The translations under genes were made by a program, and so were the position numbers. 64,000 nt of DNA from Lachnospiraceae bacterium (GTDB lineage Bacteria > Bacillota > Clostridia > Lachnospirales > Lachnospiraceae), in the NCBI GenBank assembly GCA_017399445.1, contig JAFQCM010000037.1:17899-81898 (forward strand). The letters are read 5' to 3'. Shown one piece after another: positions 7,821 to 16,940 of the stretch; the stretch's first letter is position 1, and every line of letters starts with the position of its first letter. Under the pieces are notes generated by a model. It ran no database searches. It was not told the DNA's origin and saw only the letters and a list, made by a program, of their open reading frames with translations.

Positions 7821-9801
7821 ACACATTTATGAGAAAATGGCAGTTACTAATGTAAAGAAAAGTGGAAAACTTTATCTGCCTTATCTGATTACCATTATAG
7901 GAAGTATGATGTTTTATTACATTTTGACTTCTATTGGCAGTAATCCCCACATTTATAATGTGGAAACCGGAAAACAATGTTTCAAAGGTGCTTCTACTCT
8001 TTGTGGTATTCTACAATCTGGTTCCTTTGTAGCTGCTGCCTTTGCTTTTATTTTCCTGCTTTATGCCAACAGTTTTGTTTTTAAACATCAGAAAAAGCAG
8101 TTGGGACTCTATGGTGTTCTGGGAATGGAGCGAAAACATATTGTAAGAGTGGTTTCTACAGAAACACTACTTATATTTTTTGCAGGACTGATTACCTCCT
8201 TAATTCTTGGAATTTTATTTGATAAACTTATGCTTGTTTTTCTATTTAAAATTATAAACCAGTCTGCTTATACCGGCTTCTTTATTAGTATCCAGGCGGT
8301 AAAAAGTACGGTATGCCTTACCGCTGCTATTGCTTTATTCGTTTTACTTGGTAACCTTATTAGTGTTTTTTCCACAAAGGATATTGATCTTTTAAAAAGT
8401 GAAAAAACAGGAGAAAAAGAACCCAAAGATAGAAAAATTCTTGCTCTTTCTGGAATCTTAAGTCTTGCTGCCGGATATTGGATTGCTCTTGATACTCAAA
8501 ATGTGGCTTCTGCCATTAGCAATTTCTTTCCCGCTGCAATTTTAGTTATACTTGCAACTTATGGATTGTTTACTGCCGGAAGTATTGCTGTTTTAAAGCT
8601 TTTAAAGAAAAATAAATCTTATTATTATACTCCAAAGCACTTTATTAGTGTTTCTGGTATGTTATACCGAATGAAACAAAATGCGGCAGGACTGGCTACC
8701 ATTTGTATTCTTTCTACTGCTACCATTATTGTAATTTCTGCTGGTGCTTCTTTATATGCTAATGGCAATTATAGTATTAATCAGCAGTTTCCAAGAATGG
8801 TACAGTTTGCCTCTGACACCAAAGATGCTGATGATTTGAAGGAAATTATTGATATTACTGCCAAGGATGGCAATATTTCTTTACAAGATATGGTATCTTG
8901 TAGCTATGGTACATCATTTTATGAATTTGATGGAAAGGAATTGAAAATTAGTGAAACCTTTTCTTTCACTGATTTTGAACATACCCCTGACACTTTTATT
9001 TTAACTTTGGAAGAATATAATCGTTTTAATCATACTTCTGAAACTTTGGAAAAAAACCAGATTCTTCTTTATACTACAGGGTCTCTCTTTGAAGGAAACA
9101 CCCTTACTTATGAAGATGTCTCTTATCAGGTAAAAGCTGAGGCTGATAAAAGTTGCCTTACCTACATTACAGATACTTCCATGGTCCTTTTTCCAAAACT
9201 TTTGATTGTAGTTCCAAATGAAGAAGTATTTAATTCCTTTGTTCCTAAAAAAAATGAATTGGCCTATACTAATTTTTATCTTGGATTTAACATGAATTTA
9301 CTAGAAGAGGATATAGAAAAGTTCGGAAATTACATTAGCAAAAACTTAGATGATGCTTCTATTGTTTATGATTTTGCTTTAAAACATGTAGAAAAGGGCG
9401 AATTTTTTAATATGTATGGCGGTCTTTTCTTTGTGGGGATGATTTTGGGCATTCTATTCTTGATTTCTACGGTAATGATTATTTATTACAAGCAGATTTC
9501 GGAAGGATATGATGACAGAGAACGTTATCTTATTATGCAAAAGGTTGGATTATCAAAAGAAGAAATTCGACAGTCCATTCATTCCCAGGTAATGCTAGTA
9601 TTTTTTCTTCCATTAGTCACTGCAATTATTCATAGTTGTGTGGCATTGCCGATTGTATCGAAATGCTTGAGCCTTGCATTGGTAGTGAATATGCCAACCT
9701 TTGTGTTGAGCGTTGTTGGCACATGCGTTGTATTTTCTGTGGTCTATATGGTTGTATATAAGGTGACCTCCAAAGAGTATTATAAAATTGTGAATGAATA
9801 A
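7813..9801 (+). CDS. ABC transporter permease, BceB-like
   Basis: About 660 residues with roughly ten transmembrane helices arranged as FtsX-like blocks. A large extracellular domain, about residues 310-540, lies before the last three helices, the shape expected of BceB-type permeases that bind undecaprenyl-linked antibiotic complexes and signal to the kinase. The start at 7813 is chosen because GGAGG at 7800-7804 is well spaced for it. The frame is also open from a GTG at 7804. A strong hairpin terminator follows the gene. Confidence 0.88.
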   Translation: MNKHIYEKMAVTNVKKSGKLYLPYLITIIGSMMFYYILTSIGSNPHIYNVETGKQCFKGASTLCGILQSGSFVAAAFAFIFLLYANSFVFKHQKKQLGLYGVLGMERKHIVRVVSTETLLIFFAGLITSLILGILFDKLMLVFLFKIINQSAYTGFFISIQAVKSTVCLTAAIALFVLLGNLISVFSTKDIDLLKSEKTGEKEPKDRKILALSGILSLAAGYWIALDTQNVASAISNFFPAAILVILATYGLFTAGSIAVLKLLKKNKSYYYTPKHFISVSGMLYRMKQNAAGLATICILSTATIIVISAGASLYANGNYSINQQFPRMVQFASDTKDADDLKEIIDITAKDGNISLQDMVSCSYGTSFYEFDGKELKISETFSFTDFEHTPDTFILTLEEYNRFNHTSETLEKNQILLYTTGSLFEGNTLTYEDVSYQVKAEADKSCLTYITDTSMVLFPKLLIVVPNEEVFNSFVPKKNELAYTNFYLGFNMNLLEEDIEKFGNYISKNLDDASIVYDFALKHVEKGEFFNMYGGLFFVGMILGILFLISTVMIIYYKQISEGYDDRERYLIMQKVGLSKEEIRQSIHSQVMLVFFLPLVTAIIHSCVALPIVSKCLSLALVVNMPTFVLSVVGTCVVFSVVYMVVYKVTSKEYYKIVNE

Positions 9802-9815
9802 AGTTCAGCATAAAA

Positions 9816-9854
9816 AGTGCTTGCACATCGTCTCAAAATCGTTGTGCAAGCACT
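9816..9854. terminator. Bidirectional intrinsic terminator
   Basis: A perfect 12-base-pair stem (AGTGCTTGCACA at 9816-9827 paired with 9843-9854) has A-rich sequence before it and CTTTAT after it. It separates the plus-strand permease from the convergent minus-strand deacetylase and probably serves both. Confidence 0.85.
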
Positions 9855-9878
9855 CTTTATAAGTAATATAATCCTGTG

Positions 9879-10730
9879 CTAAGTTTCTTCATCCCCTACC
9901 AATTCACTTAAGGTACCAAAACGATATCCCATCTCTTCCCATTTTCCCAGTAATTCATCCAACACTTCCGCATTGGTGCTGGAAGTACTATGAAGCAGCA
10001 CAATACTTCCTGGATGGATTCTTCCAATTAATTTATCAAAAGCCTCATCTTTTGTTGGCTGTTTATCCTGATACCAGTCCACATAGGCAAGGCTCCAGAA
10101 AAAAGTTTTATATCCCAGTTCCTGCGCCATTTTCAAGTTTTCCATACTGTATTTTCCTTGTGGGGGACGGTAGTATTTTACCATTTTTTTACCAGTGATT
10201 TCTTCATACTCCTTTTCCACATCTTCCATTTCCTTTTGAAAAGCTTCCATATTAGAAATTGCTGACATATCTGGATGGGTGTATGTATGATTTCCTACCG
10301 TGTGTCCTTCTGCCAACATTCGTTTTACAAGCTCTGGAGAGGATTCCAAATAATGACCTACTACAAAAAAAGTGGCTGACACATTATGCTTTTTTAAGGC
10401 ATCTAAAATAGGTTCTGTATTTCCATTTTCATATCCTGCATCGAAGGTCATATAAATTACCTTTTCGTCCCCTTCTTTAAGATAATAGGCATCATACTTT
10501 TTCAATTCCTCTGCCGACACATTTCCGGTAGGTTTCTCTCCATTTTCTCCAAAACCTCCAAGTCCCCAGTTATCTGCCTCAGATATAATGTGAGTGCTGT
10601 TACTTACATTATCTACGGTAAAGTGAACGGTTCTGCCCAGTAAAAACATGGCTGATAAGAAGAATACTAATGTCACCACGCCTTTCCAATCAGGCTTTTT
10701 ACCATCTTCATTTTGAAATAACTCTGTCAT
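9879..10730 (-). CDS. pdaA: Polysaccharide deacetylase, PdaA-like (spore cortex)
   Basis: 283 residues with one N-terminal membrane anchor (about 17-37) and a NodB-fold domain facing outward. Motifs are TFDAGYENGN (metal-binding Asp; PdaA enzymes also depart from the usual TFDDG here), HTVGNHTYTHPDMS (the two metal His), YYRPPQGKYS, FWSLAYVDWYQD and SIVLLHS. The segment around YVDW and the C-terminal layout match PdaA-type N-acetylmuramic acid deacetylases, which help form muramic-delta-lactam in spore cortex. This suggests a spore-former. A vegetative peptidoglycan deacetylase is the alternative. It is transcribed alone. Confidence 0.75.
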   Translation of the reverse strand: MTELFQNEDGKKPDWKGVVTLVFFLSAMFLLGRTVHFTVDNVSNSTHIISEADNWGLGGFGENGEKPTGNVSAEELKKYDAYYLKEGDEKVIYMTFDAGYENGNTEPILDALKKHNVSATFFVVGHYLESSPELVKRMLAEGHTVGNHTYTHPDMSAISNMEAFQKEMEDVEKEYEEITGKKMVKYYRPPQGKYSMENLKMAQELGYKTFFWSLAYVDWYQDKQPTKDEAFDKLIGRIHPGSIVLLHSTSSTNAEVLDELLGKWEEMGYRFGTLSELVGDEET

Positions 10731-10873
10731 ATACAGAAAACTCCTGAAATTCCATTACTTCATTATATGATATTTTCACTCCATTCATTCAAATCTTTCT
10801 TTCAAAGTTTTTTTCCATATTTCTATAAACCTACACAGATTTCAAATGCATGCATATCTTATATTTGAGGTAA

Positions 10874-13573
10874 TTATTCTTTTCTATTTTTTTCTGAATC
10901 CATTATCTCCTGAAGCTGTTCTGCTACCTCTCTTGAAATGGAATCTAGTAAAAAGTTTTTATTTTCCCCTTGGTTTTCAATATAGTCAATGGCAATTCTC
11001 TCATTTAGCCTTTCCACTTCTTCTTTCAATTCTCTGGCAGACAACAGTCTGCATCCTGCCCCTCTGATAATAATCTGTTCCAGTCCATCAGATGTGGCAA
11101 CTGTGACATTATACTTTTTCCCATTTTCATGAGCAAACTTTTCAATATACTGATCTGCTGTTTCTGCCTCTTTGGTGTATACCACATGAATATTGTGATA
11201 ATCCAAAATTTCCGTAGGATGTCCCTCTAAGCGATACGCATCAAAAACAAGTATTAGATGACACTTTTTCATTCCCTGATAATTACACAAAATATCCATC
11301 AGTCTTCCTCTGGCACCTTCTACATTTACTTTTGCAAGCTCATTTAATTCTTCCCATGCAAAAATTACATTGTATCCATCTACCAATAAATATTCTTCCT
11401 TTTTTTCCTGAGCTAGAAATGTTTTCACATTTTGCCCAGTATAAACAGGCTTCCTCTTTTTGTCTGCAAAACGGCTTTTCCTAACCCCTTTATCGCTTTT
11501 ATTAGCATAAAAAGTCCGTGCAATAATCTGGTCTACTTCCTCAGTATCAATCCACTCTTCTTCATAATAAGTATCCCTGACCGCTGTTTGTTGTGATTCT
11601 GCGGTGTTTCTTTGATTTCTGCACTCCACATGCATATAATTTTTCACTTCATCCCATGGTACATAAAATCCTGCCCCATGAGCACAAAATACCGAACCGG
11701 TAGGATTTTCCATATCTCCTTCGGAATCATAACCAATCTGTTGAATCACTTCTTCTTCCTTATGGCATGGAAAATATCCTTTTACTCTGAGAGACAACTT
11801 TCCATGGCCTTTGCTATAAGCAATTACTTCTTTCTGATAATCCCTCATTTCCACTACAGGAGCAATTCCTGTTAAGACTGCAAATTCTCCATTATGTCCT
11901 GGTGTTTCGAAACTTCCATGCATTTTTTCAATATCTGTCATGGCACGTCCCACCATGGTTTCCGGGATTTCTAAACGAAACTCATAATATGGCTCTAAAA
12001 GTACACTTTCTGCCTCCTTTAGACCTTGGCGTATCGCCCGGTATGTGGCCTGTCTGAAGTCTCCGCCTTCTGTATGTTTTTGGTGGGCCCGCCCTGCAAT
12101 AATGGAAATTTTCATATCTGTAATCACAGAACCTGTCAGCACACCTTTATGTTCTTTTTCCTGTAAATGAGTGAGTATTAGCCTTTGCCAGTTTTTATCC
12201 AGCATATCCTCACTACAATCAGTCTCAAATACCAGCCCTGCTCCCGGTTCTAAAGGTTCTAATAACAAATGTACTTCCGCATAATGCTTTAATGGTTCAA
12301 AATGTCCTACCCCTTCCACTGGTTCTTTGATAGTTTCTTTATAACAGATTCTTCCACTGTCAAATTCTGCAATGACACCAAATCGTTGCTCTATGAGATT
12401 TTTTAGAATTTCTATCTGCACTTCTCCCATAACCTGTGCATGGATTTCCTGTAATTCCTCCTTCCATACAATATGAAGAGAGGGTTCTTCTTCTTCCAGC
12501 AGCCGAAGCTTTGGCAAAACCATTGCTGCATCCTGTCCCTGAGGAAATTTAATTTGATAGGTAAGTACAGGCTTTAAGTAAGGATTTACGATTTCCTGTT
12601 CTATGCCAAGTCCCTGACCTGCATAGGTTTTTGTCAATCCGGTCACTGTGCATACACTTCCTGCTTCTGCCTCCTGCACTACCTGATATTTTTCCCCGGA
12701 ATAAATACGAATTTCGTTTACTTTTTCTGTCCACTCTGTATTTTCGTTCTGTTCTCTTGCAAAAGATATGCCGGAAAACTGTGCTTTTACCTTCAGATTT
12801 CCGCCAGTTATTTTTAAGAAAGTCAGACGGTTGCCTTGGTCATCTCTTCCTATTTTATAGACTCTGGCACCAAATTCTTCTCCATATGCTTTTTCTGTGG
12901 TATAAACATCTATTCCCTGAATCAGTTCTTCCACTCCCTGCAACTTTAAAGCCGAACCAAAAAAACAAGGTACTATTTTTCTTTTTTGAATTCCTTTCTG
13001 AATTTCTGACAAGGAAATAGTTCCCTGCTCTAAAAATAATTCCAGCAATGCTTCTTCCGTCATAGCTATCTGTTCAAAAAAAGCTTCCCCTTCTGTTTCA
13101 CTAAAATCAATACAACTATCACCAAAGCGCTGCCTAATCTCCTCTAACAGTTTTTCTTTATTGGTACCATTCTGGTCCATTTTATTTACAAAGACAAAAA
13201 CAGGTATCTGATAATGCTTTAACAATTCCCACAAAGTCTGGGTATGCCCCTGTACACCATCCGCCCCACTAATAACCAGAATAGCATAATCTAACACCTG
13301 CAGAGTCCGTTCCATTTCTGTGGAAAAATCTATATGCCCTGGGGTATCTAAAAGTATCATCCGGGTATGTTCAAATTCCATTACTGCTTGCTTGGAGAAT
13401 ATAGTAATTCCTCTTGCCCGCTCTAATTCATCTGTATCTAAATAGGCATCTTTATTATCTACCCGCCCCATTTTTCGGATACTGCCACTAGTATATAAAA
13501 GTCCTTCGGATAGTGTGGTTTTCCCTGCATCTACATGAGCCAAAATGCCCACACATATTTTTTTCTTTTTCAT
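10874..13573 (-). CDS. Tet(M)-like ribosomal GTPase fused to a YacP/Rae1-type NYN nuclease domain
   Basis: About 900 residues. The first 650 form an EF-G/ribosomal-protection-type GTPase: AHVDAGKTT (G1), RGITI (G2 region), DTPGH (G3), NKMD (G4) and GSALK (G5), followed by EF-G-like domains (KPVLTYQIKFPQGQ, VMGEVQIEIL, GHFEPLKHYAEVHL). From about residue 730 a NYN/YacP domain begins: VDGYN, FDAYR, ETADQYIE and ATSDGLEQ carry the acidic residues of that nuclease fold. B. subtilis YacP (Rae1) is an A-site mRNA endonuclease. Ordinary Tet proteins are about 640 residues and lack this domain. ATG at 13573 is preferred to GTG at 13582. Tetracycline resistance should not be assumed. Confidence 0.8.
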   Translation of the reverse strand: MKKKKICVGILAHVDAGKTTLSEGLLYTSGSIRKMGRVDNKDAYLDTDELERARGITIFSKQAVMEFEHTRMILLDTPGHIDFSTEMERTLQVLDYAILVISGADGVQGHTQTLWELLKHYQIPVFVFVNKMDQNGTNKEKLLEEIRQRFGDSCIDFSETEGEAFFEQIAMTEEALLELFLEQGTISLSEIQKGIQKRKIVPCFFGSALKLQGVEELIQGIDVYTTEKAYGEEFGARVYKIGRDDQGNRLTFLKITGGNLKVKAQFSGISFAREQNENTEWTEKVNEIRIYSGEKYQVVQEAEAGSVCTVTGLTKTYAGQGLGIEQEIVNPYLKPVLTYQIKFPQGQDAAMVLPKLRLLEEEEPSLHIVWKEELQEIHAQVMGEVQIEILKNLIEQRFGVIAEFDSGRICYKETIKEPVEGVGHFEPLKHYAEVHLLLEPLEPGAGLVFETDCSEDMLDKNWQRLILTHLQEKEHKGVLTGSVITDMKISIIAGRAHQKHTEGGDFRQATYRAIRQGLKEAESVLLEPYYEFRLEIPETMVGRAMTDIEKMHGSFETPGHNGEFAVLTGIAPVVEMRDYQKEVIAYSKGHGKLSLRVKGYFPCHKEEEVIQQIGYDSEGDMENPTGSVFCAHGAGFYVPWDEVKNYMHVECRNQRNTAESQQTAVRDTYYEEEWIDTEEVDQIIARTFYANKSDKGVRKSRFADKKRKPVYTGQNVKTFLAQEKKEEYLLVDGYNVIFAWEELNELAKVNVEGARGRLMDILCNYQGMKKCHLILVFDAYRLEGHPTEILDYHNIHVVYTKEAETADQYIEKFAHENGKKYNVTVATSDGLEQIIIRGAGCRLLSARELKEEVERLNERIAIDYIENQGENKNFLLDSISREVAEQLQEIMDSEKNRKE

Positions 13574-13658
13574 TTCTCTCACTCATTTTCTATTATTATT
13601 TCATAACTGCTTAAAACCTGCTAAGACATTGCTAAATAGTCACCATTATCTTCATAAA

Positions 13659-13712
13659 AAAAGAAACTCATAGGTTTCTTCCATTTATTAATGGTAACCT
13701 ATAAGTTTCTTT
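13659..13712. terminator. Bidirectional terminator hairpin
   Basis: Long arms (AAGAAACTCATAGGTT at 13661-13676 against 13696-13711) pair with a single mismatch and are flanked by A-runs and T-rich DNA. It lies just downstream of the membrane protein at 13768-14409 on the minus strand. Confidence 0.6.
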
Positions 13713-13767
13713 CATGCAAGTTTTTTCATCAATTGCTTTTGGGTGATATATTCAATTTGCCTTTTTA

Positions 13768-14409
13768 TTATCTGGCAATCATATATTTGCTCTTAATAAA
13801 ACGAATTACAACCAGTGCAATACCAACAACAACTAATAATACACCAACGCCGAAAGCAATCTGCACATTTTTCATAGCAGCTTTTTCTACATAATAGAAA
13901 TCTCCCATTGCAGAAATTTCTGTTTGTGTATATCCGATTTCTTCTAAATATTCTTCAAACAGACCTACCATTTCTTCATCCATTTTTGACATACGGCCTT
14001 CTACTGTTACTTTTGTAGTTGGTTCTGTTCCACTCTGCACATACTCTACTGTTTCATCTGCTAATGCTTCCATAGCATCCTGTTTATCTGTAGATACTTC
14101 TACTGCAAAAAAAGTATCATCCGGACCTGGAATTGCATAGTAGTAATGAGAGGTTTTTGCAGGTGTTCTGGATCCATCTTTGTTCTCTGTCCATGTTTCT
14201 TCATAAGCAAAACAATCTAATGCATATTTTAACTCACCTTTAATATGCATTCCTTCTTCTGCTTTTGTTTCTTGTAAATCTTCAAAATTAGTTACCGGCT
14301 TCAAAGATGTTAAAAACATTTCGCTGGAAGCAAAAACAAGTACACCTCCAATTACAATCAACACCAGAAGTGCTTTGTTTAAACTGTACATTAATCGTTC
14401 AAATATCAT
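13768..14409 (-). CDS. Uncharacterised two-transmembrane protein
   Basis: About 213 residues of unknown function. A transmembrane helix near the N-terminus (LLVLIVIGGVLVFASS) and one at the C-terminus (IAFGVGVLLVVVGIALVVI) enclose an acidic domain of about 140 residues that probably faces outward. That domain has a YYYAIPGPDDTFFAVEV segment and little Cys. ATG at 14409 is chosen because GGAGA lies 5 bases upstream; the frame is open 10 codons further. The layout recalls small Lachnospiraceae membrane proteins of unknown function. No enzyme motif is seen. Confidence 0.65.
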   Translation of the reverse strand: MIFERLMYSLNKALLVLIVIGGVLVFASSEMFLTSLKPVTNFEDLQETKAEEGMHIKGELKYALDCFAYEETWTENKDGSRTPAKTSHYYYAIPGPDDTFFAVEVSTDKQDAMEALADETVEYVQSGTEPTTKVTVEGRMSKMDEEMVGLFEEYLEEIGYTQTEISAMGDFYYVEKAAMKNVQIAFGVGVLLVVVGIALVVIRFIKSKYMIAR

Positions 14410-14603
14410 TTCTTTCTCCTTATCTCTTGTTTCGTACATATATTTTTGTGCCTTTGGTAGGATACACGATCTTTCACATTATTGCAATACTTTTAAGTCC
14501 AAATTTACTTAGTTCATCTAATATTTGGTTAATTTGACCAATTACATTGTCTTCTTTTTGCTTGTTTTTTACACTGTTTAAGTTTCCATAAACCTCCTGA
14601 TAT

Positions 14604-16145
14604 CTACATCGTAATTACTTTCGTTGCCACTTTATCCCCAAAAGTTTTGTCATGTTCTACTATCAGCATAGTAGGCTGGTATTTTAAAATCAGCTTTTCC
14701 AACTGGATTCTGGAAAAAATATCAATATAATTTAATGGTTCATCCCAGATGTACAAATGTGCCTTCTGCAATAAACTTCCGGCAATCAGTACTTTCTTTT
14801 TCTGTCCTTCGGAATATTCTTCCATAGGCTTTTCAAACTGCACCCGTTCAAAATCCATTTGTCTTAAAATGGCTTTCAGCAGACTTTCTTCTACTCCTAT
14901 TTTTTCAATGTAATCGGTTAATTTTCCCTGTAATATGGAAGTGTCCTGATTAATATAGGAAATTTTTAACCCACTGGCTGCTTCTAGGATTCCACTGGTC
15001 CTCAGCCTGATTTCCTTATACTCCGAAAAATCGTTTAACACTTCCACCCCGCTGCATTGCAAAATTGCCTTTATAATACTGGACTTTCCACAGCCATTTT
15101 TTCCCTGCAGCAAAATTCTGTCTCCACGCTTTAATTCCATCTGGAAATTTGGAATTACTATGTTGTCTTCATATTGAATCTGTAATTCTTTTGCCCGGAT
15201 ATACACTTCCTTATGATGGTTTAAAGGCATCAGTTTCAAGTCAATGTTTTCCTCAATATCCTTTAAAAGTTCTTCTTTTTCCGAAATAGCATTCTGCTGT
15301 CTTCTCTCTAAGTTTTTTCGCCTTTGCTGCATTTTTCTTGACTTTTCCCCCAAATAGGATCTGGTGGAAATGGAACGGTCATGCTCTCTGGATGGGTCAA
15401 ATCCAATCTTACTATTTTCCACCTTATCCGCCCAGGCAGAAGTTCTTCGGGCAGCTTCATTTAATTTTCCAATTTCCTGTTTCAATTTTTCATTTTCTGA
15501 TTTTTCAAAATTATCACGTTTTTCCTTATTTTCATACCAGCTGCTGAAGTTCCCTTTTTCCACCTGAATGGAATTCCGGTTGAACGAAAGTACATGGTCA
15601 ATGCAGTTATCCAACAGCCACCGGTCATGTGACACCAGAATAAATCCTTTTTTAGAATTTAAATAATCTTTCACCACTTCTCTGGTTGCCATATCTAAAT
15701 GGTTGGTTGGCTCATCAATTAATAAAAAGTAATTATCCTTGGAAAACAGCAGTGCAAGCATTACTTTGGTTCGTTCTCCATGGCTTAATGTTTCATAAGG
15801 CCGATATAGAATTTCTCCATCGGTTTTTAAGAAATCTAATTCCATGCATACTTTCCAAAGCTCATAAGCCGGCTCAATTTCTTCGATTACTTCTACGGTT
15901 AGTTTTTTCCTCTGCTCTTTTGTTACTGTGTAAGGAAAATAGTCAAAACATACCGAAGTCTGAATACTTCCACTATATTCATATTTTCCAAGAAGCAGGT
16001 TTAAAAATGTAGTTTTTCCCTTTCCATTTCTTCCAATCAGCCCTAACTTCCAGTCTGTGTCTATGGTAAAGGATGCATTTTCAAATATATTGTCATAACT
16101 GCTTTCATAAGAAAACGTTAATCCTGAAACTTGTATTTTTGCCAT
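14604..16145 (-). CDS. ABC-F ATPase, Lsa-type (putative ribosome protection)
   Basis: 513 residues with two ABC domains and no membrane segments. First domain: GLIGRNGKGKTTFLN, signature LSHGERTKVML, LLIDEPTNHLD. Second domain: LLQGKNGCGKSSIIK, signature YSEGQKKKVLIAG, IWDEPLNYID. A charged interdomain linker of about 80 residues (the antibiotic-resistance-determining region) lies between them, with AWADKVENSKIG. Order and wording resemble the Lsa/CplR group that dislodges lincosamides, pleuromutilins and streptogramin A from ribosomes. Resistance itself is inferred. ATG at 16145 is chosen because GGAGGG sits 7 bases before it. A leader of about 310 bases with attenuator features precedes it. 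Confidence 0.82.
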   Translation of the reverse strand: MAKIQVSGLTFSYESSYDNIFENASFTIDTDWKLGLIGRNGKGKTTFLNLLLGKYEYSGSIQTSVCFDYFPYTVTKEQRKKLTVEVIEEIEPAYELWKVCMELDFLKTDGEILYRPYETLSHGERTKVMLALLFSKDNYFLLIDEPTNHLDMATREVVKDYLNSKKGFILVSHDRWLLDNCIDHVLSFNRNSIQVEKGNFSSWYENKEKRDNFEKSENEKLKQEIGKLNEAARRTSAWADKVENSKIGFDPSREHDRSISTRSYLGEKSRKMQQRRKNLERRQQNAISEKEELLKDIEENIDLKLMPLNHHKEVYIRAKELQIQYEDNIVIPNFQMELKRGDRILLQGKNGCGKSSIIKAILQCSGVEVLNDFSEYKEIRLRTSGILEAASGLKISYINQDTSILQGKLTDYIEKIGVEESLLKAILRQMDFERVQFEKPMEEYSEGQKKKVLIAGSLLQKAHLYIWDEPLNYIDIFSRIQLEKLILKYQPTMLIVEHDKTFGDKVATKVITM

Positions 16146-16254
16146 AATATCGCCCTCCATATCTTTCCGGGACAGAATATTTCCAGCTTATAAATAAAAA
16201 GAAACCGACTGCAATCACCAGACGATTTCCATAATTTTCCTATAGCACAAGGAC

Positions 16255-16281
16255 AAAATCAAAACAACAAGATAATTGTTG
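16255..16281 (-). promoter_or_regulatory. Attenuator-like terminator in the ABC-F leader
   Basis: On the minus strand CAACAA (16281-16276), loop TTATC, TTGTTG (16270-16265), then TTTTGATTTTG: a compact hairpin with a U-rich tail about 110 bases before the start codon. A second upstream copy of GGCAACAA could compete for the same TTGTTG arm, giving mutually exclusive structures. This matches transcription attenuation of antibiotic-resistance ABC-F genes. Confidence 0.5.
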
Positions 16282-16420
16282 CCTTTCTTGTTGCCTTTGA
16301 TTCTGACATGATCTTTTTTCTTTATGCACGTTCTTGTGGTGCTTTGCCTTGGAAATAAATAATCTATCCCTGATAACATAATAACTCTTTGTTCTGTTAT
16401 AATTGTTTTCAAAAAATAGA

Positions 16421-16432
16421 TTAATACTTCAT
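16421..16432 (-). other. Possible three-codon leader ORF (uORF)
   Basis: ATG AAG TAT TAA preceded by GAGGTG at a suitable distance, about 25 bases after the predicted transcription start of the ABC-F leader. A second, 54-codon frame starts at 16379 and runs through the attenuator hairpin to 16215. Either could be the translated sensor for ribosome stalling. Confidence 0.3.
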
Positions 16433-16463
16433 TGGCACACCTCACTTTGCGTTTTCTTGTTTT

Positions 16464-16492
16464 AAAATAGCATAGAAATTGGATTCTGTCAA
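16464..16492 (-). promoter_or_regulatory. Sigma-A-type promoter for the ABC-F leader
   Basis: TTGACA (16492-16487), a 17-base spacer and TATTTT (16469-16464) on the minus strand. A consensus -35 and ideal spacing imply strong initiation, consistent with control after initiation by the leader hairpin. Confidence 0.6.
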
Positions 16493-16590
16493 CAAGCAAG
16501 AAGAAAAATCATGACAAATCATGACAAACACATGAAATTTCCAACAGTTTCAAAATACTTAAACAACATTTTCTTATAACATTTTTTATT

Positions 16591-16740
16591 TTATACCATT
16601 ACTTTAACCAATGTATGTTTTTCCTCCTCACGAAATGTCACATCTAGTTGCCAGTGCATTCTTTCAACTTTCCAGTCACCTCTGCATCTCTATCCATATC
16701 ACTAGGATTGAACGAACTATAATCCCCAGCTATGTGGCTA
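16591..16740 (-). pseudogene. ISAs1-family transposase remnant
   Basis: Minus-strand bases 16680-16591 read DWKVERMHWQLDVTFREEE and then HTLVKVMV before a stop. HWxLDVxFRED is the conserved stretch around the catalytic Glu of ISAs1-family DDE transposases. A second frame just upstream (16740-16690) reads SSFNPSDMDRDAEV, like the preceding transposase segment, so the copy is frameshifted as well as truncated. It lies just beyond the 3' end of the Hxs locus. The surrounding 16500-16940 holds no other gene, only a short tandem ATGACAAATC-type repeat near 16511. Confidence 0.6.
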
Positions 16741-16940
16741 TAAAAGACAACACTACCATAGCCTTTCTCAACAAAATACCTGAAAAGATAATTTTCTACA
16801 GAAAACATATTCCTTCATATCTATTTCTTTGTTGGATAAACATGTAAATCACAGATGCTTCCTTCAATCAAAAATCCAGTCTTCATATCAAAAAATATTC
16901 TAATTCCTAGTGCCATTTTTCAATTTTCATTTTACCCTTT

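Noticed and set aside
10874..13573. Simple tetracycline-resistance gene
   Set aside because: The chain is about 250 residues longer than Tet(M)/Tet(W) and carries a nuclease-like domain; resistance cannot be assumed from the GTPase part.
14520..14550. Palindrome TTGGT-N7-ACCAA before the membrane protein gene
   Set aside because: Only five-base arms in AT-rich DNA; no convincing -35/-10 pair fits around it.
14575..14603. Ribosome-binding site and ATG just after the ABC-F gene
   Set aside because: The frame is only three codons (ATG GAA ACT TAA) and follows a finished gene; probably chance.
16215..16499. 94-codon minus-strand frame before the ABC-F gene
   Set aside because: The first part contains the predicted promoter, so the full frame cannot be translated from it. 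Only the inner frame from 16379 could be a leader peptide.
16611..16847. 78-codon plus-strand frame between hxs locus and ABC-F gene
   Set aside because: It lies antisense to the ISAs1 relic and has no ribosome-binding site; composition is not protein-like.
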